From Mytilus galloprovincialis (taxonomy: Eukaryota; Mollusca; Bivalvia; Mytilida; Mytilidae): a DNA stretch of 64,000 nt. The stretch is from assembly GCF_965363235.1 (NCBI RefSeq), contig NC_134844.1:96806664-96870663 (forward strand), read 5' to 3'. A program made the position numbers and the translations under genes. This document shows, piece by piece, positions 9,240-19,500 of the stretch. Under the pieces are notes generated by a model, which ran no database searches, was not told the DNA's origin, and saw only the letters and a list, made by a program, of their open reading frames with translations. How positions within the stretch are numbered: the stretch's first letter is position 1; the number at the start of each line of letters is the position of its first letter.

Positions 9240-11403
9240 ATCGGATGTTGAATGTTGAAAATGAAGGATGAATGCTGAAAACGAATGTTGAAAGTTGAAA
9301 ATCGAATGTTGAATGTTGAAAACGAATGTTGAAAGTTGAAAATCGAATGTTGAAAACGAATATTGAATGTTAAAAATCGAATGTTGAAAGTTGAAAACCG
9401 AATGTTGAAAACGAATGTTGAATGTTGAAAACGAATGTTGAATGCTGAAAACGAATGTTGAATGTTGAAAACGAATGTTGAAAGTTGAAAATCGAATGTT
9501 GAATGTTGAAAACGAATATTGAAAGTCGAAAATCGAATGTTGAAAACGAATGTTGAATGTTGAAAACGAATGTTGAAAGTTGAAAATCGAATGTTGAAAA
9601 CGAATGTTGAATGTTGACAACGAATGTTGAATGTTGAAAACGAATGTTGAATGTTATAAACGGATGTTGAATGTTGAAAACGAATGTTGAATGTTGAAAA
9701 CAAATGTTGAATGTTGAAAACGAATGTTGAATGTTGAAATCGAAGGTTGAAAGTTTAAAATCGAATGTTGAAAGTTTAAAATCGAATGTTGAAAACGAAT
9801 GTTGAAAGCTGAAAATCGAATGTTGAAAACGAATGTTAGATGTTGAAACCGAATGTTGAATGTTGAAATCGAATGTTGAAAGTTGAAAATCGAATGTTGA
9901 AAACGAATGTTGAATGTTGAAAACGAATGTTGAATGTTGAAAACGAATGTTGAATGTTGAAAACGAATGTTGAAAGTTGAAAATCGAATGTTGAATGTTG
10001 AAAATCGAATGTTGAAAGTTTAAAATCGAATGTTGAAAGTTTAAAATCGAATGTTGAAAACGAATGTTGAAAGCTGAAAATCGAATGTTGAAAACGAATG
10101 TTAGATGTTGAAACCGAATGTTGAATGTTGAAATCGAATGTTGAAAGTTGAAAATCGAATGTTGAAAACGAATGTTGAATGTTGAAAACGAATGTTGAAT
10201 GTTGAAAACGAATGTTGAATGTTGAAAACGAATGTTGAAAGTTGAAAATCGAATGTTGAATGTTGAAAATCGAATGTTGAAAACGAATGTTGAAAGCTGA
10301 AAATCGAATGTTGAAAACGAATGTTGAATGTTGAAACCGAATGTTGAATGTTGAAATCGAATGTTGAAAGTTGAAAATCGAATGTTGAAAACGAATGTTG
10401 AATGTTGAAAACAAATGTTGAATGTTGAAAACGAATGTTGAAAGTTGAAAATCGAATGTTGAAAGTTGAAAATCGAATGTTGAAAACGAATGTTAAATGA
10501 TGAAAACGAATGTTGAATGTTGAAAACGAATGTTGAATGTTGAAAACGAATGTTGAATATTGAAAACGAATGTTGAATGTTGAAAACGAATGTTGAATGT
10601 TGAAAACGAATGTTGAAATCGAATGTTGAAAGTTGAAAATCGAATGTTGAAAACGAATGTTGATTGTTGAAAACGAATGTTGAATGTTGAAAACGAATGT
10701 TGAATGTTGAAAACGAATGTACTAAATTATAATCCTGGTACCTTTGATAACTATTGAATGTTGAAATCGAATGTTGAAAGTTGAAAATCGAATATTGAAA
10801 ACGAATGTTGAATGTTGAAAACGAATGTTGAATATTGAAAACGAATGTTGAATATTGAAAACGAATGTTGAAAGTTGAAAATCGAATGTTGAAAACGAAT
10901 GTTGAATGTTGAAAACGAATGTTGAATATTGAAAACAAATGTTGAATGTTAAAAACGAATGTTGAAAGTTGAAAATTGAATGTTGAAAACGAATGTTGAA
11001 AGTTGAAAATTGAATGTTGAAAACGAATGTTGAATGTTGAAAACGAATGTTGAATGTTGAAAACGAATGTTGAATGTTGAAAACGAATGTTGAATGTTGA
11101 AATCGAATGTTAAAAGTTGAAAATCGAATGTTGAAAACGAATGTTGAATGTTGATAACGAATGTTGAAAGTTGAAATCGAACGTTGAAAGTTGAAAATCG
11201 AATGTTGAAAACGAATGTTGAATGTTGAAAACGAATGTTGAATATTGAAAACAAATGTTGAAAGTTGAAAATCGAATGTTGAAAACGAATGTTGAAAGTT
11301 GAAAATCGAATGTTGAAATCGAATGTTGAATGTTGAAATCGAATGTTGAATGATGAAATCGAATGTTGAATGTTGAAATCGAATGTTAAATGTTGAAAAT
11401 GGA
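9240..11403. repeat. Minisatellite with ~20-bp core, section 1
   Basis: About 2.2 kb of variants of GAATGTTGAATGTTGAAAAC and the shorter GAATGTTGAAAAC / GAAAGTTGAAAATC units, in changing order with blocks re-duplicated (9770-10020 resembles 10020-10330). A single non-repeat interruption lies at 10720-10755. On the minus strand the 20-bp unit has no stop in any frame, so all three frames stay open and give one 20-residue period (FNIQHSFSTFNIRFQHSTFV) in long frames of up to 522 codons. I do not regard these as genes. Confidence 0.95.
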
Positions 11404-11776
11404 TACGAGAAGAAAAAAAGAAAAAACAAAAATTTGATTGTTGAATGTTGAATATTGAAATGGAATGTTGAATGTTGAATGTTGAAAACGGAGACAAGAA
11501 AATAAAAATTTGAGTGTTGAATGTTGAATATTTAAATTGAATGTTGAATGTTGAAATCGAATGTTGAATGTTGAAAATGGAAACGAGAAAAAAAAAAAAA
11601 AAAAAAAATCGAATGTTGAATGTTGAAAATGGATACGAGAGAAAAAAAAAATTTGAATGTTGAATGTTGAAAATGGATACGAGAGAAAAAGAAAAAAATT
11701 GAATGTTGAATGTTGAATATTGAAATCGAATGTTGAATGTTGAAATCGAATGTTGAATGTTGAAAATGGATACGAG

Positions 11777-11811
<35 letters not shown>

Positions 11812-13158
11812 GAATGTTGAATATTGAAATCGAATGTTGAATGTTGAATGTTGAAATCGAATGTTAAATGTTGAAAATGGATACGAGAAAAAAAAAAATT
11901 TTTGAATGTTGAATGATGAATATTGAAATCGAATGTTGAATGTTGAAAATGGAATACGAGAGAAAAAGAAAAAAAATTTGAATGTTGAATGTTGAAAATG
12001 GATACGAGAGAAAAAGAAAAAAATTAATTGTTGAATGTTGAATAGTGAAATCGAATGTTGAATGTTGAAATCGAATGTTGAATGTTGCAAATGGATACGA
12101 GAAAAAAAAAAAAATTTGAATGTTGAATGTTGAATGTTGAAATCGAATGTTGAATGTTGAAAATGGATACGAGAAAAAAAAAAAAAAATTTGGAATGTTG
12201 AATATTGAAATCGAATGTTGAATGTTGAATGTTGAAATCGAATGTTAAATGTTGAAAATGGATACGAGAAAGAAAAAAATTTTTGAATGTTGAATGATGA
12301 ATATTGAAATCGAATGTTGAATGTTGAAAATGGAATACGAGAGAAAAAGAAAAAAAATTTGAATGTTGAATGTTGAAAATGGATACGAGAGAAAAAGAAA
12401 AAAATTAATTGTTGAATGTTGAATAGTGAAATCGAATGTTGAATGTTGAAATCGAATGTTGAATGTTGCAAATGGATACGAGAAAAAAAAAAAAAAATTT
12501 GAATGTTGAATGTTGAATGTTGAAATCGAATGTTGAATGTTGAAAATGGATACGAGAAAAAAAAAAAAAATTTTGAATGTTGAATATTGAAATCGAATGT
12601 TGAATGTTGAATGTTGAAATCGAATGTTAAATGTTGAAAATGGATACGAGAAAGAAAAAAATTTTTGAATGTTGAATGATGAATATTGAAATCGAATGTT
12701 GAATGTTGAAAATGGAATACGAGAGAAAAGAAAAAAAATTTGAATGTTGAATGTTGAAAATGGATACGAGAGAAAAAGAAAAAAATTAATTGTTGAATGT
12801 TGAATAGTGAAATCGAATGTTGAATGTTGAAATCGAATGTTGAATGTTGCAAATGGATACGAGAAAAAAAAAAAAAAAAAAATTTGAATGTTGAATGTTG
12901 AATGTTGAAATCGAATGTTGAATGTTGAAATCGAATGTTGAATGATGAAAATGGATACGAGAAAAAAAAAAAAAAAAAAATTTGAATGTTGAATGTTGAA
13001 TATTGAAATCGAATGTTGATAGTTGAAATCGAATGTTGAATGTTGAAAATGGATACGAAAAAAAAAACAAAAAAACATTTGAATGTTGAATGTTGAATAT
13101 TGAAATCGAATGTTGAATGTTGAAATCGAATGTTGAATGTTGAAAATGGATACGAGAG

Positions 13159-13190
<32 letters not shown>

Positions 13191-13213
13191 ATGTTGAATG
13201 TTGAATATTGAAC
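11404..13213. repeat. Minisatellite section 2 with poly-A blocks and 381-bp higher-order repeat
   Basis: Here the GAATGTTGAATGTTGAAATC core alternates with GGATACGAGA followed by A-tracts of ~8-36 bases. Landmarks recur every 381-382 bp (TTAATTG at 12024, 12405, 12786; GAATGATGAA at 11911, 12292, 12674), showing about three copies of a higher-order unit. The 644- and 323-codon minus-strand frames are translated repeat with poly-Phe. Confidence 0.93.
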
Positions 13214-13938
13214 CAACTTGACATCCGTCCAAATAACAATGAATATTCAAATGGTAAAATAAATATTCCAAACAAATAAAAATGTACAAATGCTGATGTC
13301 CCGGACTTTGAAGATACCAACTGAGATAGCCTCAGACTATAAATTGAACAACTTCAGATACAATGAAAATCAAAAATCTTGTCAAACAGAAAATGTATTT
13401 ATTATTAACATAGAAAAAAAAAATATTGAGAAGGAAAACAGTTCTTTTTTGGATATCAAAGACTTTCCCCGTTAGTAAATCGATATCTCTATGAGCATAA
13501 TCAGCTCGCCGCGTGGATGCTCTTTTTAATCGCGATGACCGTGAGGGCATTCCGATGTATTATTGCCACAGAGATTTGACTTTCGTTTTTGACTAGTAAC
13601 CGATCGTAAAAATACGCGAACATTTATTAGTGCATTAATTCATTTCTTCAATAAATACTGAAAAAAATGTTTTGAAAACAAATGCATAAGATGTAAATGT
13701 CTGTTGACATTAGAAATGTGTATATATCTTTTCTATATTTATAATCTTAGATCGTTCAGTGCTGTTTATTAGTATTTTTATTGACGTAATCGTTTTTTTT
13801 TACCATCATAACTGTCGTTACCGTTAAAGCTTTAGAAGTGTGCTAGTTCATATTGCACTTTTAAACAAAAGATTCAGCAGCCAAATGACGCTTTTGGAGG
13901 ACTGGAAAGCAGTTACTTATAAGGGGAAATTTTAAAGA

Positions 13939-14150
13939 TTTCGAGATATAAGAAGATGGTGCATGAGTTCGAATGAGACAACTTTCCATCAAAGTAATAA
14001 TTTGTTTCCGGTAATCCATTATAGATCAAAGTAGGGCCTTAAACACGGAGCCCTGGCTCACAGCGAACACCACGCTGTATAGGAACCAAAAAATACTAGT
14101 GTTAAACCATTCAAGCAGGAAAACCAACAGTCTAATTTGTATAAAAAGGG
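13939..14150 (+). repeat. Dispersed repeat A, long copy
   Basis: Diverged copy with GATATAAGAAGATGG, CAACTTTCCATC, AACACGGAGCCCTGGCTCAC and AAACCATTCAAGCAGG, in the family order. Confidence 0.7.
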
Positions 14151-14389
14151 AGATTCAGAAGTACAGGTCAGATTTTGTCTAATCAATCTGAACGAGGACA
14201 GTATGATTCATCTTTGTCACATGTTAGTTTTATTGTTATCAATAAAGAAAGTCTTCCATGCGTGCGTTGCGAGCATATCAGATATATATTATTTCGGTTT
14301 GTTCATGAAAACTTTGCTAAATGCTATATATGTGAACAATAATTTTGATACTAAGTTATTTGATTACGACATTGTTTATTAAACCCAAT

Positions 14390-14545
14390 CGGTACTGGGA
14401 TTTTCAAATTATGGAAATGGTGGATTGAACCTGGTTTTATAGCGCTAAACCTCTCACGTGTATGACATTCACATCAAATTCCTTCATATTAGCAACGATG
14501 CGTGAACAAAACAGACATAATAGGTAAAATTGTCAAAATATGGGT
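14390..14545 (-). repeat. SINE-like repeat C, antisense
   Basis: Contains the reverse complement of the family core: GGTGGATTGAACCTGG and ATAGCGCTAAACCTCTCAC, then AACGATGCGTGAACAAAACA. GGTTCAATCC on the other strand resembles a Pol III B box. Confidence 0.65.
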
Positions 14546-15084
14546 ACAGCAGTCAAATATAAATACTAATAAGTACTAATATTGATATACCAAAAACACC
14601 GCTATGATATTTTAAAAGTTTCGCATTGTAATAAAACACATAGCATTTGTAAATTTGTGTATATAAGAAAAACACAGCATTTCAAATTTTACACGGACAT
14701 AAACGTTTTCTTCTAACTAACTTCTGAATGCATACTTAGACTCAATTTTAGTTTATATTTGAACAATAAGTTTTAAAGTTAGTATTTTCTTAATTTTTCG
14801 TTGCCGAAAACAACATTTTCCGCTTGGAATGTCTGCATATTTACAATTGATATTAGACAATGTCGCTTTGTGATATAAGAAAAGTTTTTATCGATTCGTT
14901 TCTTCCATAAACTGGTACATGTATATATTCTTTATCTTTTTACCTGTATAAAATAGAAATATAGTTTTTTTCCCTTATAACTCGTTGATCATTTAAATTG
15001 GTCTCTTCTGTAAATCATATTAAAAAGAAAATCTTTCAGATTTATGTTAATGTTTTTGATTAATATATCATAGATTGACTGTAC

Positions 15085-15142
15085 AGTTTATTTCCGATTT
15101 ATGAGTTCGATTGTTCCTCTGGTATCTTTCGCCCCGCTTTTA
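15085..15142 (+). repeat. Fragment of RT-element 3' tail
   Basis: Carries TTTATGAGTTCGATTGTTCC and TGGTATCTTTCGCCCCGCTTTT-like bases, matching the terminal part of the retroelement tail at 42380-42447. Confidence 0.55.
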
Positions 15143-15504
15143 TAAAAGAATATATAATTTAAATGTACTAAACGGGTGTTACCTAGAAATAAATCGTCTT
15201 TCGTACATTCACTAGGTAACATCTGTTCCAGGAAAACATAATATTGATAGATTATATAAAAGTCTGCAGTAACAATAAAATACGTATCATATGACCTCAA
15301 ACTTTTAAAATATTTATTTAAATGAAACTTTAGTCATGCGTTCATATGACAGAGATTTCTAAATTATATAAACTGACTTGAATTAGTTATGTCGTTTTAT
15401 ATTATAACATCGTCTTTGTTTCTACCAGTAATTTAAGTTACGCAATGTGCTAGTGACCTTTTACGATATATACTAGCACACTGTGTAACGAATATATCTT
15501 AATA

Positions 15505-15740
15505 ACAATAACGGTACCAATTTTTCTGCACCAGATGCGCATTTGGACAAAACATGTCTCTTCAGTGATGCTCTTAAAACTGACCGATCCACGTCAAAAC
15601 ATTGAAAACAACACGTTTAATAATTTCATGCGTCCGAAGTGCTTTTTTGGATTTATCTTCACCAGGAAAGCTCAAAGCCAAACATTTAAAATCCGAAACC
15701 ATTGAAGAGCTATATAACAAAAATACCTAAAATAAATAGC
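15505..15740 (+). repeat. Dispersed repeat D
   Basis: Starts AACGGTACCAATTTTTCTGC, then ACCAGATGCGCATTT and CATGTCTCTTCAGTGATGCT; a second copy is at 45427-45600. Confidence 0.65.
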
Positions 15741-16469
15741 CAAATTAATCTAAAGTCAACTTTGCCTGAGGGAGTTGAAACCTTAATTTCTTAATAATTT
15801 CAAAATTTATAAACGGACAATTTTAGAAAGCCGAAGTACTGAATACTGAGCTGATGATACCCTCGGTCCACCAGCAAAGGTTTCGACCTAGTGGTGTGGG
15901 TCCAATGTATATAATCAAAAATGGATAACAGTAAAGGTAATCATACCAGATCTTCATTTTATATATTTCCGTTTACGACTATGAAAAATTAGCATGTAAC
16001 TTTTGTACTTTTCATCAGAAAAAATATTTGTTGACTTCTATAACAATTTAAAATGTTTAATTCTTTCTTGAAATTCACGATACTCTACTTAAAAAATTAA
16101 CATTCCAGTTGATTTATATTGTTTTTTTTCTGTTAATCAAATCAGAGAAAACAGAGAAAACAGTAAATAGGAAAGTTACAAAGACTTGTTGAAAGCGTGT
16201 CCGGTTCAGTGGTTTCAAACTACTTTAAATTATGTTTTAATTATGTATTTGTTAATTTACTATGAAAACAACACTTTGATATAATCTCACCTGTTACAAA
16301 ATATACAATTTATACCTTTTGTTATCTAACACGCAGATGAATTTAAGGCTACGAATTTCTTCAAATTATCGTACCTGAATTTGATATCGGAAAATGTGAA
16401 TTTACAATTGTGTGTTGATTTTACCTGTCAAACGACATCATATTTATTTATTGCATACCGTATACGAGG

Positions 16470-16530
16470 ATGAATGTACAAATTTGGCTTTTCTTATCCT
16501 TGAAGTTTTATATTCTGTCTATGACTAGAT
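16470..16530 (+). CDS. Copy 1 exon 1: signal peptide
   Basis: ATG with A at -3; encodes 20 residues (MNVQIWLFLSLKFYILSMTR) plus one base. It ends at a consensus donor GTAAGT and is nearly identical in layout to 29618-29678. Too short for ordinary ORF detection. Confidence 0.75.
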
Positions 16531-19500
16531 GTAAGTATAACAAATATAATTACATAAAAACACATGCTTGTTTATCAGTCTAATTCTAAACATTCTTAAT
16601 TGATACAAATATAGTTTGACTTAGGTAAGATAAAGTTACAAAACACAGGTAAGGATTGATTTATTGTGCGAACCCTACTAATGTTACACATCAGTTTTTT
16701 AATGTAAAATCAGAGATGCAAATTTAAACAGATTACAAAGAGAGGCAGGTTTCGGAAAAGAGTAATTAGTATTTGAAGAAACATAAATCGGTACTAACTT
16801 TTCACCTTTGCTTTCTGAAACATTTTTGTACTCCGCTACATAGAAAGGATAGTTCTTCGATCTTCGACATCTGTTTTAGATATATGCGTGTACGTGTCAA
16901 AGGGAACACAGATATATTCTATTTTTTTAGAAATTTACCAATGATAATATAAACACACCGTTTTGTAACGTTGATACATTCGTGTGACGCACAGGCCTGT
17001 GGATTTCTGGTGTACTGTCGTAAATTATATAAATTTCTCCCATGTTTTTCTTGCGTTTATTTGTTATGTATTCCTGACACGTAATGTTGTCATTTTATAT
17101 GTATTTGTTTTACATTGGCATACAAGGTTTGACTTGCCATACATTAAGGTTTTACTGACTATATTTTCTTAAATTTCCTGTACCAAGTCAGTTACTAAAG
17201 ATAGCCCATGTCTATTTTATGTTGGTGTTTGTTTTTATTGCAGTTTAGTGTTTCTTTTGTTCAGTTGCTGTCCTTTCATAGATTATGCGATTCCCTCGGT
17301 TTTTGTTTTTACCCGGAATTTGTTTCTCTTAACATATCTATATCAATGTTGCTGATTATCGTTTATCTGTCACCATAACAATCAACGGGAAGAAAAATAG
17401 AGCAGAGGGACATGTTTTTGACGAGGGAGAATTCTTCATCGATGAACCACAGATAAGGTTTTACCGGGCTACCGCGGGTCCATTGACGTACGTGTCAGTA
17501 AAAGTCTACGGTTTTACGATCTCGACATAACCATAAGTGACTATATCCAAACATAGTCCGAAACCAATCTCGATTTGACAGAAAATACATAACACCAAAG
17601 TAATTTAAAAAAGCACACCGCACAAAGTGACACGCTCGTCTAGATAAACCAACAAAACGAATGAATACAGTCATATTTCTGGCTTGGTACAGATTTTTTT
17701 TTAAATTTACTGATGGTCGGTAACTGCTAATCGAAAACACAGTTTCAAATCAATGATCTGTTTCTTCATTTACATTTCTAAACAGGAAAAGATATGTTAT
17801 ATAAATGAAAAAAAAAATGTGTTGATAATTGAAATCACTGCATTTTTCACGGATTTTTGTAAGAAGTCACGCATCTGTTCGCATCGCAATTTATTAATCA
17901 GATTATTCAATTAGTGTGGTTCTTGATAAAATACATATGTGTGACCTTCTACACGAAATACTTAGATGCTTACTTAACGGGACAAAATGGCCCTGTTTAA
18001 TTACAATTATGTCATTTGCACAGGCATTATTGCATTTAAGAGTGTAGAACAATAACCCACTCAATGACATATTTTCTAAATGTGTATCGATTGCGTCTGA
18101 ATATCATCATAAGTATGTGGCATTTTATTTCAACAGCTAGATATACCTCCCATTGTATTGCAGTTGTTTATTGTTTGGTTATATTGACAAAATTGGATGA
18201 GAAACCCAAATGGACATAATAGGTTAACTTAATGTGACAAGATTGGGGTTCAAACAGCTAAAACAGGGTAAACATACAGCAAAACAGACTAAAGAATTCC
18301 AACAACCATACACATTAATTTCCACCTGCAATCCATGACTCCAGACTATTTTGTATTATGTGTAAAGTAGACACTGAATAACTTATTAGGTATAAACACT
18401 TCCCTATGAAATTTTGACAAACAGGACGATCTATAACAAACTCCTGGCTCATTAGCCTTTTGCTCAGACACAAATGACGTTTTACAAATTCTTAGCAGCA
18501 GCTACAAGCTCTTGCAAATCGTACTATAAGATAACAAATGTATAGACCATACGCTATTGGAGTTGGATTATTGCTCCTAAAGTGAGGCAAATAAATTAAC
18601 ATTTGCAAATTATATTTTAATTACAATTAAGCAATATCTTTTCAAGGTACCAAAGTTTTATTTGGAACCAAAGTCCAGATTAAGGAGATTGATATCGATA
18701 CAGGCAATGTCAAGATCCTTGTTGGCGATGCCCGTGGAGAAATGTATGGTATGGACTACGATCCCAAATATAAATACATGTATTTTACAAGATATAATCA
18801 TCGTACTATAATGAGGTATGTTTATTGGTTGATATAGACATAATAGATATAGGAAGATGTGGTATAAGTGCCAACGAGACAACTCTCCATCCAAATAACA
18901 ATTTATAAAAGTCAACCATTATATGTCAATGTATGGCCTTCAACACGGAGCCTTGCCTCCCATCGAACAACAAGCTATAAAGGGTCCCCATATTACTAGT
19001 GTAAAACATTTCAAACGAGAAAATCACCGGTGTAATCTATATACAAAAACGAAAAACGAGATAGCTTGATAAAAGATAAATGTTGAGACTCCGCTAAAAT
19101 TGATAAATTTAGTTTTATAATCAATTTTGAGTATAATTTTTTAATTCAGGTTAACTGTTGGTCATATATCTTTAGAACAAAACATATGCATACAATTTTT
19201 CTGTGAGGCAAAATTAGTAAATGTTGACAGGTTGATGGTGCCATAATGAATTACAAGTGACCGTTCTTTGCTCTTCATTTATTGAGAAAGTAAACATAAT
19301 TGAATAAATGTACTATATTTGAAATAATAGGAACTCAATCACGTTTCTGATCATACCGTCTCCCTTTTTATTTAAAATATAAAATATTTAAGAAATCTTT
19401 TAAATAGGAGATACTAGTACTTCAAGACTTCAAGGTTGTCAATTGAATCAAAGTTAATTTTATCTGCTTTGAACCGACATCAATTTTCCGTTTCAGAATC

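Larger units (their letters stand above)
13214..16469. other. Intergenic region upstream of first YWTD gene
   Basis: No gene seen. It holds copies of repeats A, C and D (listed separately) and a fragment of the retroelement tail. The last 100 bases before 16470 resemble those before 29618 (GTTGATTTTACCTGTCAAAC versus GTTAATTTGACTTTTAAAAG), so the promoter regions of the two duplicated genes share ancestry. Confidence 0.5.

Noticed and set aside
9189..13320. Very long minus-strand open frames (up to 522 and 644 codons) encoding Phe/Gln/His/Ser/Thr repeats
   Set aside because: They follow from a stop-free 20-bp repeat and A-tracts read as poly-Phe; the repeat is open in all three frames, there is no non-repetitive domain and no splice or start evidence.
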